Source of the DNA: Gluconacetobacter dulcium
Lineage (GTDB): Bacteria; Pseudomonadota; Alphaproteobacteria; Acetobacterales; Acetobacteraceae
Reading direction: 5' to 3'
DNA: 64,000 nt
Assembly: GCF_014174165.1 (NCBI RefSeq)
Contig: NZ_JABEQN010000012.1
Span: 1 to 64,000, forward strand
Part shown: one piece after another, positions 20,682-30,213 of the stretch
Layout of the letters: every line of letters starts with the position of its first letter
Position numbering within the stretch: position 1 is the first letter of the stretch
Notes under the pieces: generated by a model
Database searches by the model: none
Seen by the model: only the letters and a program-made list of their open reading frames with translations
What the model was told of the DNA's origin: nothing
Program-made: the position numbers and the translations under genes

Positions 20682-20880
20682 ACCTCTCCATGAAGTTTTT
20701 ATAAAATTGACCAACCGATTCTGATTGCATACTCGTCAGGCGGCCCATGCATTCGTTCAGACAAGGTTAAATTTCTCCGAAATGAGGTCGATACCGCAGG
20801 CTGGGAAATAACCCCAACATCAATTTGGGCGGGAATATACATACACGTCATTAATTATGCGTTCAACCAGACCATATCCT

Positions 20881-20974
20881 GTTTGAATGCGTGCATTCAA
20901 GTAGGTGAAGATGCTCGTAAAAGCGATAAACTAGAGCATTTCAACCGAACCGGTTTTCGATGGAAATGCTCTAG
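20881..20974 (+). repeat. Bipartite palindromic intergenic element, copy 2
   Basis: Starts GTTTGAATGCGTGCATTCAA (itself palindromic), continues AAGATGCTCGTAAAAGCGAT, and ends in the hairpin TAGAGCATTTC...GAAATGCTCTA. It is the cleanest copy of the family also seen at 9657-9870 and 59065-59160. It lies in the 400-base gap between the giant glycosyltransferase gene and the IS5-type element, in which nothing else was recognised. Confidence 0.7.
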
Positions 20975-21119
20975 TTAAATCTTGATGTGCGCATCATACG
21001 CTATAAGGATTGTACGTATCATATCAAATCGGTGCAGAGTTCCAAAGCGATATAAAATGGCGACTATGGGGCGGTCAGCGACCTGATCTGCTCCCGACAA
21101 ACTGGGTCGTTTTTGGTTA

Positions 21120-21975
21120 GAGCCTAAATCAGAAAGCGGTTTGATTGATTTTTCGTAGAACTCTGCGGATATGAGCGATCATCAGCCACGCGTGGGATGA
21201 GGAGATTGTTGCCTCAAAATCCTTCGTGAGGCGGCAGCGTCCGAGCCATGCAAAGCTACGCTCCACGATCCAGCGTTGCGGCAGGACAACGAAGCCTTCG
21301 GCCCGATCGCTACGCTTGACGATCTCGATCGTCCATCGGCCGAGTTCAGCCAGCGCAGCACGCAACTTCTCACCGGAATATCCCCCGTCACCGATCAGAT
21401 GGCGAAGCCAGGGGAACAAGGAGCGTATCCTGGCCGCTCCCAGCGGCGCACCGTCACGATCCTGAACGTCGGCGGGATGCACGACAGCCGCCACGACATG
21501 ACCCAGCGTGTCGGTCGCGATATGCCGCTTGTGTCCCTTGATCTTCTTGCCCGCGTCATAACCGCGTGAGCCGCCATTTTCAGAGGTTTTAACTGACTGG
21601 CTGTCGATAATGCCCACCGAAGGTGTCGCGTCTCGTCCCTCCTGCTCACGCGACAGGATCACGAGAATATGGTTCATGGCCTCCCATCGTCCCTCGCGGA
21701 TCCAGCGATAGAAATAGCCCTGTACGGTCCTGAAGGCGGGAAAGTTGACGTGGCAATTGCCGCCACTGGCAGCCCGTGGTGACGATATAGAGGATCGCCT
21801 CCATGACCCGGCGCAAATCCGTGCGTAGCGGTCTTCCCAGTCGCTTCCTCTCGGGCATCCGCGGCACAATAAGCGCCCACTCCGCATCGCGCAGGTCACT
21901 TGCATACTCAAGGTCGTCCCGGCGATACTGTGCGCGGGTGATTTCAGTCTAGGCCATCCTGATCTCATCAGGCTC
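21120..21975 (-). mobile_element. IS5-family (IS427/IS1031-like) element, inactivated
   Basis: An ~856-base element containing a broken transposase. Its ends carry short imperfect inverted repeats starting GAGCCT (GAGCCTAAATCAGAAAG on the left; GAGCCTGATGAGATCAG on the right, read inwards). No target duplication could be recognised, which suggests rearrangement after insertion. Confidence 0.7.
21129..21957 (-). pseudogene. IS5-family transposase, disrupted
   Basis: Reading from the ATG at 21957 gives MA, a TAG, then TEITRAQYRRDDLEYASDLR, so the usual Trp codon 3 is a stop. The frame runs on through RMPERKRLGRPLRTDLRRVM and TTGCQWRQLPR. It then needs a frameshift near 21745 to continue as FPAFRTVQGYFYRWIREG, SVGIIDSQSVKTSENGGSRG (first Asp), IGDGGYSGEKLR (second Asp) and RWIVERSFAWLGRCR (Glu). 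All three catalytic residues remain in the second frame. IS427-group elements sometimes use two overlapping frames, but the early stop argues for inactivation. Confidence 0.8.
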
Positions 21976-22108
21976 TCGCAAAACCCATGAATCATAAGTC
22001 ACTGAAATCACTCAACTCGTTTCCGGTGAGACACTTACCAAAAAAATTGCCTCCCTTTATAAAAAAGGAGCATTAATTTACTCTCGGGACCCTACAATCA
22101 AACACAAT

Positions 22109-23044
22109 CTACCTTCTTACGGAAGAAAAATTCTCTGAGTACCAAGAATATGTTTCAAAAAGTGCACGATCCAATGAATACTCCTGAACGAACCCGGCGT
22201 TCTTCAACCTCTCGACAGAATATTCCCGAAGCATCTGTCCATTTGGCATGCTCGTATCCCAGTTTATTTTACCTTTGTATCCAGAGATACGTGCAAGAAT
22301 GTCTACGACATCCCTGATGCGAACATATTGACCCGTGGCCAAGTTCACCGATCCACTGACATGGTCTGCAATTAGAAGCATCGCCGATGCAGCATCTCTC
22401 GAATAAAGAAAGTCACGCTGAGGCGAACCATCGCCCCATATCGTTACCTCAGTGCCATCACTGACCGCACGATGGAATTTCGAAATGAGAGACGGCAGAA
22501 CATGGCCAAATTTTTCGTCGAACTTGTCATACGGTCCGAATAGATTGGTCGATATGCAGTAAGCATAGTCGAGACCATATTGCTCTTTGAAAGATTCAAG
22601 TTGCGCCAACATCGCACGTTTGGCATGCCCATAAGGAGCTTCGGATGAGTGCGGCGGCCCGAGCCAGATATCGTCTTCTGAAATGGGTAATGTGCATAAA
22701 TCCGAATAGACAGCGGCCGTACCCATGGCAACGATTTTTCTTACGCCAACGAAATGTGCGGCTTCGATAACATTCGTATTGATACGTATATTATCTACAT
22801 ATGCTGCGGCTCGATTTTTCATGTTGCCCATTATACCCGACACACGAGCGGCAAGATGGAAAACGACTTTAGGCTTTACTTCCGAAAATATTTTATTGGT
22901 TGTGGCTTGATCTCGCAAATCACCATCAGATGACGTCAATGCTACAACATGATTATAATCTCTTGAATTTAATTCTCTTACCAAAGCACGACCGATAACT
23001 CCGCCGGCCCCACTAATCAATATCGTTTCATTTTTATCGAGCAT
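22109..23044 (-). CDS. GDP-L-fucose synthase-like NAD-dependent epimerase/reductase
   Basis: A 311-residue extended SDR. The Rossmann glycine motif is SGAGGVIGRALV (11-22), and the catalytic YxxxK is Y138/K142 (YGHAK). The segments STNLFGPYDKFDEKFGHVLPSLI and FLYSRDAASAMLL align well with GDP-L-fucose synthase (Fcl/WcaG), which turns GDP-4-keto-6-deoxymannose into GDP-L-fucose. The epimerase His is kept (GHVLP). However, the family GSSCIYP loop reads GTAAVYS (108-114), so the catalytic Ser is Thr and the acid/base Cys is Ala. Together with gmd at 27323 it suggests a GDP-deoxyhexose pathway, perhaps with an altered product. The ATG at 23044 is preferred over a GTG four codons upstream. Confidence 0.75.
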   Translation of the reverse strand: MLDKNETILISGAGGVIGRALVRELNSRDYNHVVALTSSDGDLRDQATTNKIFSEVKPKVVFHLAARVSGIMGNMKNRAAAYVDNIRINTNVIEAAHFVGVRKIVAMGTAAVYSDLCTLPISEDDIWLGPPHSSEAPYGHAKRAMLAQLESFKEQYGLDYAYCISTNLFGPYDKFDEKFGHVLPSLISKFHRAVSDGTEVTIWGDGSPQRDFLYSRDAASAMLLIADHVSGSVNLATGQYVRIRDVVDILARISGYKGKINWDTSMPNGQMLREYSVERLKNAGFVQEYSLDRALFETYSWYSENFSSVRR

Positions 23045-23146
23045 TCTATTTCCCACGCTCCGCCACGACTTACAATGAGTGTCTTTAGCTTGATATTTTT
23101 AGCCATTTTTTACGATAAATCAATGCTCATATTTCCCATCGACCAG

Positions 23147-23351
23147 AGGTGACCCCATTCGCTCCTACAGATTTGCGGGTTGAATAAGCTATTGCCCGGT
23201 GTTGCTATGCCGCCAATTTCTCGTTGTCGCTGACCGACACCGTTGCCGGGGCTAACCCCGGCAACGGTGTCGGAGCAAACCCATGATACGCCTCATCGAG
23301 CATACGTCCAGCGAGAGCCGAGTGCGGGCGCGGTGAATTATAATGACCAAT
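23147..23351 (-). mobile_element. IS3-family remnant: OrfB C-terminus plus terminal repeat
   Basis: On the minus strand, 23351 down to 23205 encodes NLIGHYNSPRPHSALAGRML and a further tail ending EKLAA-stop, the C-terminal signature of IS3-type integrases (YN..RPHSALG). It is followed at 23183-23147 by an element end reading AACCCGCAAATCTG...GGGGTCACC. The same end occurs, with changes, at 28472 and 54908. The 5' part of the element is missing. Confidence 0.65.
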
Positions 23352-23445
23352 AAGATTGGGTTAGAGTTCTTGCACAAGACTCAGTGCTACGATAAATGAT
23401 AGACCCTTGAAGAAAATTATTATTTTAACGTTGAGGCCCAGCAGA

Positions 23446-26418
23446 ATGTCTTCTGAAGATCAACATAATTCTCGCACTTTGGCAATTGTTCTCACTTGGG
23501 TAGATATTAAGAACGCCGAATATGAAGTCGTCCAGAGAATTCGGCGCGCCGCACGCAATATCGGCGTCGAGACGATTATCGTTGATAATGATGGATATAA
23601 GGTTTGGTCGAGCACTGAGGGAAAGACCGGTTCCAACGTCAGGATTACTCAAGAAGATTGCGATTTCGTCATCTCGCTGCATTTTGAATCGCCCAAACTT
23701 TATGATATTTTTTCCTACGCGACCCTTTGGAACCCGCCAGATTTTTTTGTCGGGCCGGGCTACGTTCGAACGACATGCTCGCTCGCGAGCCACGATGCGG
23801 CGCTATCTTGCCATTCGACGACGGCAGACGATCATGCACGCAATATTTTTGCCGGTTTTGGGCGTCCATTAGAAGAAACATTGCCTACACTCTTCCATAG
23901 TGTTCCGGATTTTCATTTTGAGCCGTCTGTGAGCGAGACGTCGCGTCTATTCTATGTCGGCATTAATTGGGAACGGATTACTGGTGAACGTGGCCGTCAC
24001 CATGACCTTCTTGCATTGCTTGATGCGGAAGATCTGATCGATATCTATGGCCCTAAGGTCTTTCTAAATGCTGAGCCCTGGCGAGGATTTAAATGCTACA
24101 GAGACGAAATCCCCTTTGACGGGGAGAGCGTCGTCAAACGTGTTCATAGTTCCGGAATTTGTCTCGCGTTATCGTCAAAATCTCATCAGCAATCCGGCAT
24201 CATGAGCAACCGGTTGTTCGAAGGGTTGGCGGCCGGGGCCGTGATCATTGCCAATCCCAACCCTTTTATCGATCGATATTTTGCAGACTGTGTTTATATT
24301 ATTGACGATACGCAAGCGCCAAAGGCGCTTGCCGATCAGGTTAGGGATTTAGTGCTGGCGATCCGTAAGGATCCTGCGAGTGCGCGAGCGCGTGCACTCA
24401 CGGCTCAGCGCCGTTTCAGGGAAATGTTCACACTGGAACGGTGTCTCACTGACATCATTGCCCAGCATGACAAGCGTATCGCGCAACTGCACGAGCGAAA
24501 TAGCATCCCGGACCAAGAAATCACTGTTCTTGTCGAATATACGGGTCTCGAATTTTCCTTGCTGATGGGAATGATCAACCTCGTTAGTCAGCAGAAAAGA
24601 TGCCAGATTGATTTGATTATCGTTTGTGACAAGCGCCTTGAAGAGCGTTTTACACCTGACTTTCGTCGCAAGAAGCTTTATTTTTTCCGATCTGTTCGGA
24701 TCTATTCTGATAATCTTTCTTCTGCCGGCGAGCAATTCGACATCGAACCGCAGCGACGGAACAGAACCGGCCCGTTAATGTTGCGAGCGTTATCCGACAT
24801 CCAGACGCCATTCTTTTGTTTTATTCACCCGGATGATCTGTGGTTCCATGACCATGTGGTCTCGCTCGCCGAGGTCCTAGAAGCGTCCCCAGAGAGCAGT
24901 TTTGCATGCTCCGGCAAGATCGTCGAGGATATGCAGATCGACGAAATCGCGAAACGGCATCTTGAGGAACTGCGGTTCGATCGTCTCGCTGATATAGTGC
25001 ATTGTGCGCTTCCTCGTGAGATAGGTCGTTTCCTCTATCGCACCTCGTTGCTCGACAATATGTCGAAACCGCTAGTGTCTTTGCTGGACAGCTTTCATAG
25101 TCGCTATTTAAACGTCGAAGCGCTCTTGCGTGGCTCGCTGGCTCAGACCTGTCGCGCGACATACGTCCATCTCCGGTGGCAGATGGAACATATCGACCTC
25201 GTTTTTCCTGAGGTAGAACAGGCATCTTTCGTGCTGGATGCCTATCGCGGCAACGAACGCTGGATCGAACGGTCGGCCGAACTTCGGCTTGCGACTGAGG
25301 CGACGAACTCGCTGGCCTTGACGAAGATGCCCAAAGAGATTGGCTTTATCTACGATTTGTCGCACAACAGCGAAGGCCTCTCACTTCTGAAGGGTGGCTT
25401 CTCGTCGCCGGAGAACAGCGGTGTGTGGATAGACGGTCGCTATGCTCGTCTTGAGTTCCTGATGGACGAGCCTGTGGGCGGTCATGATCTCTACTTGTTG
25501 GCTAACGGGCGAGTGTCCAGAGACGGCGTTTTGCAGACTGTCTCTGTAATGATCAATGGTCGGAGTTGTGGCACTCACACGGTTGGTAGTGTACCACGAG
25601 ACATGTGGTTTCCAATCCCGGATACTGTGAATCCCGTAGCACGACGTATTTCTGTTAGTGTGACGCTTCATCATGCTGAGCAGGTAATGAACGAGACTGG
25701 CGACGTTGTTTTGGACCCGCGCCATCTCGGATTGTTTATTATAGCGGTTGGTATCGTTCCGCATGAAGATGCTCCGGAAGATCAGATTCAGCTACCAACT
25801 CAATTGGAGCGGGCGGCAACCTCGGAGGGATTTTCTGAGCATGCATTGAGGAAAGGACCAGCAGAAATAGGTGTCCTTCATGAATTATCCATAAATAGCG
25901 ATGGCCTCGTCTTCTTGAGAGGAGGCTTTTCGTTTCCAGAAAATGATTTTGTCTGGATGAACGGGCGTTATGCTCGGATGGAGTTTCTGGTGGACGAGCC
26001 CGTGGGTGGATGCGATCTCTACCTGCTGGCTTGCGGACGGGCGTCCCGAGACGGTGCGTCACAGAGCATTTCGGTAGCGGTTAACGGTCTGCGATGTGGC
26101 AATCAGATGGTCGGCGAAGCGCTACAGGATCTCCGGTTCCCAATTCCACGCTCTTTGAGCTCGAAGGCGCGGCGCATCTCTGTCAGTCTGACGCTTCATC
26201 ACGCTGAACAGGTAATGAACGAGGCTGGAGAGACGCTAGATCATCGCCATCTCGGGTTGTACGTCGCGGCAGTTGGCATTCTTCCGTGTGAAGACTTGGT
26301 GGCTATCGATGAGGCGACCGCAATGCCCGACACCGATGATGCTTTTTCGGATTCAGTTGAAACGTCACTCCATTCTCATAAATTCGTCAAGCCGGTAGTC
26401 AATCTTCTTGATGAGTGA
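23446..26418 (+). CDS. Large glycosyltransferase with two tandem C-terminal modules
   Basis: About 990 residues. Residues about 1-350 form a CgeB/GT4-like fold (ISLHFESPKLYDIFSYATLW, FYVGINWERI, IDIYGPK, ALSSKSHQQSGIMSNRLFEG, GAVIIANPNPF). Residues about 360-600 look GT2-like (ITVLVEYTGLEFSLLMGMIN, FFCFIHPDDLWFHDHV). This whole block parallels the second half of the 16725-20681 protein. The C-terminus carries two copies of a ~150-residue module (about 630-780 and 805-950), each with EIG...L..NS.GL..L.GGF, GRYAR.EFL.DEPVGG.DLYLL and RRISVS.TLHHAEQVMNE. The module looks like a beta-rich, perhaps carbohydrate-binding, domain but was not recognised. The ATG at 23446 follows TTGAGG; an in-frame TTG at 23407 is possible. 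Confidence 0.65.
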   Translation: MSSEDQHNSRTLAIVLTWVDIKNAEYEVVQRIRRAARNIGVETIIVDNDGYKVWSSTEGKTGSNVRITQEDCDFVISLHFESPKLYDIFSYATLWNPPDFFVGPGYVRTTCSLASHDAALSCHSTTADDHARNIFAGFGRPLEETLPTLFHSVPDFHFEPSVSETSRLFYVGINWERITGERGRHHDLLALLDAEDLIDIYGPKVFLNAEPWRGFKCYRDEIPFDGESVVKRVHSSGICLALSSKSHQQSGIMSNRLFEGLAAGAVIIANPNPFIDRYFADCVYIIDDTQAPKALADQVRDLVLAIRKDPASARARALTAQRRFREMFTLERCLTDIIAQHDKRIAQLHERNSIPDQEITVLVEYTGLEFSLLMGMINLVSQQKRCQIDLIIVCDKRLEERFTPDFRRKKLYFFRSVRIYSDNLSSAGEQFDIEPQRRNRTGPLMLRALSDIQTPFFCFIHPDDLWFHDHVVSLAEVLEASPESSFACSGKIVEDMQIDEIAKRHLEELRFDRLADIVHCALPREIGRFLYRTSLLDNMSKPLVSLLDSFHSRYLNVEALLRGSLAQTCRATYVHLRWQMEHIDLVFPEVEQASFVLDAYRGNERWIERSAELRLATEATNSLALTKMPKEIGFIYDLSHNSEGLSLLKGGFSSPENSGVWIDGRYARLEFLMDEPVGGHDLYLLANGRVSRDGVLQTVSVMINGRSCGTHTVGSVPRDMWFPIPDTVNPVARRISVSVTLHHAEQVMNETGDVVLDPRHLGLFIIAVGIVPHEDAPEDQIQLPTQLERAATSEGFSEHALRKGPAEIGVLHELSINSDGLVFLRGGFSFPENDFVWMNGRYARMEFLVDEPVGGCDLYLLACGRASRDGASQSISVAVNGLRCGNQMVGEALQDLRFPIPRSLSSKARRISVSLTLHHAEQVMNEAGETLDHRHLGLYVAAVGILPCEDLVAIDEATAMPDTDDAFSDSVETSLHSHKFVKPVVNLLDE

Positions 26419-26465
26419 ACACCGGAGACATCAGAGAAAGGACAATGTCCAGGTCCTGTTAGATC

Positions 26466-26924
26466 TTGATCCAATGGACTGGCACGCGCTGTCGAATGTC
26501 TGTGCCCCATGGACATTGGAAAACCACGACGTTCATCGGCGGACTGCGCCTGTCCGGAATGACCGCGCCAATGATGCTGGACGGCCCAATGACTGGTGAA
26601 TGGTTCGCCGCCGACGCCCACAAGGTACTCGCTCCAACGCTGTTGCCGGGAGACGTCGTCATTGCGGATAACCTTCCGGCACACAAGAGTGCTGAAGCGA
26701 GGGAGGCTGTAGAGGCAGTCGGTGCCTGCCTGCTGTTCCTGCCGCCTTACAGTCCCGACTTCAACCCTGTCGAGAACATCTTCGCCAAGGTGCAGGCATG
26801 GATCAGACGAGTGGCGCCCCGAACCATCGATGCACTCCAGGACGCGGCGTGCGGCGCAATCGACGATGTCTTTCATAGCCAAGCCGCCGCCTGCTTCACC
26901 GCAGCAGGGTATGAACCAGATTGA
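26466..26924 (+). pseudogene. IS630-family transposase, C-terminal part only
   Basis: The frame encodes FIGGLRLSGMTAPMMLDGPM, then VVIADNLPAHKS (second Asp), LPPYSPDFNPVENIFAKVQA (final Glu) and ends AAGYEPD. These are hallmarks of IS630/Tc1-type transposases. The N-terminal helix-turn-helix and first catalytic Asp are missing. The sequence directly upstream joins the 3' end of the large glycosyltransferase gene, so the copy is 5'-truncated. The element terminus CTAGAGCATAATCCGA (minus strand) lies at 26925-26940. Confidence 0.8.
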
Positions 26925-26940
26925 TCGGATTATGCTCTAG

Positions 26941-27322
26941 ATGCCTTCATGGAACTCTCCTCGTCCCGCTTACGGGATCTTACATGGAAAATTCCAACTC
27001 AAATTGGCCGGGTTTTCGGGGAGCACGTCAGACTGCCGAAGTTCTGATAAATTGCCTCATGGCCTGAATACGAATTCGCGTTTGTTCTCAACCGATATTG
27101 GCGACGCCAGCCGATTAATGCAGATCGGGAAGTATTATCCTCACCGCATTTAATTTTTTCGATCTCTGACTGTCTGACTTGGCGTCGTTGACGGAAAAAA
27201 TTAAAGAGCGTGACCTCGGAAGTAGGAAGGCGAACCGCCGCAAAATGTGATGCATCGACGAGATTACTGCCCGCCCCTTCCCTGTTGCAACCAGTGAAAC
27301 TACCAAGCAATACTCATAATAT
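26941..27322. other. Gene-free AT-richer spacer
   Basis: A 382-base stretch between the truncated IS630-type element and gmd. Short open frames occur on both strands but none shows a recognisable family or a ribosome site. Nothing further can be supported here. Confidence 0.4.
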
Positions 27323-28336
<1,014 letters not shown>

Positions 28337-28471
28337 TTAATTCTAATAAATTATGCCATATCACAACCATCACTTATCAACAAGGAACACACATAAGTCG
28401 TCGATGCTGAAAATGAAAAAAAGAATCTAGACAATTTTTTTGGTTTCGGCAACGCGTTCGATAGAGGTGAA

Positions 28472-28816
28472 AAGGTGGCCCCATTCGTTCGGACAGATTT
28501 GCGGGTTCCGCCTCTGGTCACGCCCAAGCGAACAGAGGCATCCTGCAAAAAATCCCGTTCCACCAAAAGCTGGCCGATTTTCGCGTGAAGCTTCTCGACC
28601 TCGGCTGCGCTCGTCGCAGGTTCCGCAACGGCCTTGCCCGAAAAGGTCGCAGTCATGCCCTCAATCGTCTGGCGCTTCCACTGGGCAATGATCGTCTGAT
28701 GCACACCGTGCCTCGACGCCAGTTCCGATAACTTCTGCTCGCCACGGATCGCCTCAAGAGCCACTTCCAGGCCGGGGATAACTTTATCACCCTGTCCAAA
28801 AAACGGGGCCACCTCT
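28472..28816 (-). mobile_element. IS3-family deletion derivative: OrfA fused to the distal end, no OrfB
   Basis: The minus-strand frame (about 28812 to 28460) encodes an OrfA-like protein: VALEAIRGEQKLSELASRHG, VHQTIIAQWKRQTIEGM and VEKLHAKIGQLLVERDFLQD. Where OrfB should begin, the frame instead runs into an element end (GGTGGCCCCATTCGTTCGGA, plus strand, at 28474). The other end lies near 28795-28816. Loss of OrfB leaves a short non-autonomous element. It marks the right boundary of the AT-richer island. Confidence 0.65.
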
Positions 28817-28884
28817 CATTGCTCATGGCAGGCGGTCCTCCGCAGCTTTCCTGGCTGTGCTACGGGTTGAGACCGCGCACAAAA

Positions 28885-30177
28885 ATGGAAGCATTTGATG
28901 ACACACTACACATTCTGGGCGTTCGGGCGTCGGGCATGAGCGGAACGAGGCCAGAGGGCAGTCTGGGCAAGCGTGGCTGGTCACCTGTTGTCATCCTGCT
29001 GCTCGGTGTCGCGGGTATGCTCGATTTCATCGATCGGTTCGTGTTCTCAACGGCAAATGATGCGATCAAGCACGATCTGCATCTATCGGATGCCACGGTG
29101 GGGCTGCTGGGAGGGACCGCCTTCGCATTGCTCTACGGCGTGATGATCCTGCCGTTCGCGCTGCTTTCCGATCGAGGGTTTGCCGCGCGCATGGCGTCGT
29201 TCGGCATTGCGCTGTGGAGTGCCGCAACCGCCCTGATGGGGCGCACACATGGCATCGCCAGCATGGCGGCCGCCCGCGTGTGCGTGGGGCTAGGGCAGGC
29301 TGCATTCTCGCCCTCATCTGCCGCATTGAATGCGGCTTATTCGACTGCCGAGAAGCGCAGCACGTCGTTTTCGATTGCCTATGGGATATCCTATCTTGGA
29401 TACATCATCGGGCTGGCAGGGGGCGGCTGGCTGGTGGAGCATGTCGGCTGGCGCATGACATTTACGGCAGTCGGGCTGGCAGGGATTCCGGTTGCGATCC
29501 TGATGGTTCTTTTCGTCCGCGAACCGCGCCTGCCGCATGTCGCGCGAAATGCGGAATCGTGGCGCGCATTGCTCGCCAACCGGCCGTTGCGCGACCTGCT
29601 GCTGTATGGTGTCACCAGTCAGGTCGTGACCTACGGCGTCACCTTGTGGGGCGTTTCCTTCTATATGCGGTCATTTGGCCTGTCATCTGGCCAGGCTGGC
29701 GCATGGTTCGGCATCGGTATCGGGATCGCAAGCGTGGTCGGGACGTTTCTCGGCGGCCCGATTGCCGACCGCGTGGCATCACGCTTCGGTTTTCGTGGAG
29801 CGATGCGGTTTGCTTTCTGGTCCTATCTCATTGCCCAACCGTTTCAGGTCATCCAGGTGCTGACGCATTCACTTGATCTGTCGCTGACGATGCTGGTGCT
29901 GACATCGACGCTTTCGGCCCTGTGCACCGGGCCGATTTACGGGGCGATCCCCAGCGTGGTTCCGGCGCATCGCCGGGCAGCCGCAGTGGGGATGTACGCG
30001 CTACCGGCCAATGCGATCGGCATCGGGCTTGGCCCGCCGCTCTTCGGATGGATCAGCGATATGCTGACACCGCATTTCGGTGCCGATGCCCTGCGCATGT
30101 CGCTGCTGGTGGCCGCCATTCTCAGTTTCTGGCCGGTGGTGCATCTCTTCCTGTTACAACGCCGGTTCGGGAAATAG
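28885..30177 (+). CDS. MFS transporter
   Basis: A protein of about 430 residues with twelve predicted membrane segments. The TM1 region has DFIDRFVFSTANDAIKHDLHLSD, loop 2-3 has the shortened MFS motif LLSDRGFAARM, and TM4-5 carry GLGQAAFSPSSAALNAAYS. This matches the DHA/ACS-like 'spinster-type' major facilitators that take up organic acids or aromatic compounds. The start is uncertain: the ATG at 28885 is adopted, and 28936 is an alternative. The IS3 derivative ends only about 70 bases upstream, so the native promoter may have been replaced. GC content is back to the chromosomal level. Confidence 0.8.
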   Translation: MEAFDDTLHILGVRASGMSGTRPEGSLGKRGWSPVVILLLGVAGMLDFIDRFVFSTANDAIKHDLHLSDATVGLLGGTAFALLYGVMILPFALLSDRGFAARMASFGIALWSAATALMGRTHGIASMAAARVCVGLGQAAFSPSSAALNAAYSTAEKRSTSFSIAYGISYLGYIIGLAGGGWLVEHVGWRMTFTAVGLAGIPVAILMVLFVREPRLPHVARNAESWRALLANRPLRDLLLYGVTSQVVTYGVTLWGVSFYMRSFGLSSGQAGAWFGIGIGIASVVGTFLGGPIADRVASRFGFRGAMRFAFWSYLIAQPFQVIQVLTHSLDLSLTMLVLTSTLSALCTGPIYGAIPSVVPAHRRAAAVGMYALPANAIGIGLGPPLFGWISDMLTPHFGADALRMSLLVAAILSFWPVVHLFLLQRRFGK

Positions 30178-30213
30178 CCGATCTACGCACCCTTCGTCGG
30201 TCAGGCGGGAAGA

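Noticed and set aside
21129-21957. IS5 transposase read as an active two-frame element with programmed frameshift
   Set aside because: The TAG at codon 3 also needs explaining, so simple inactivation is the more economical reading.
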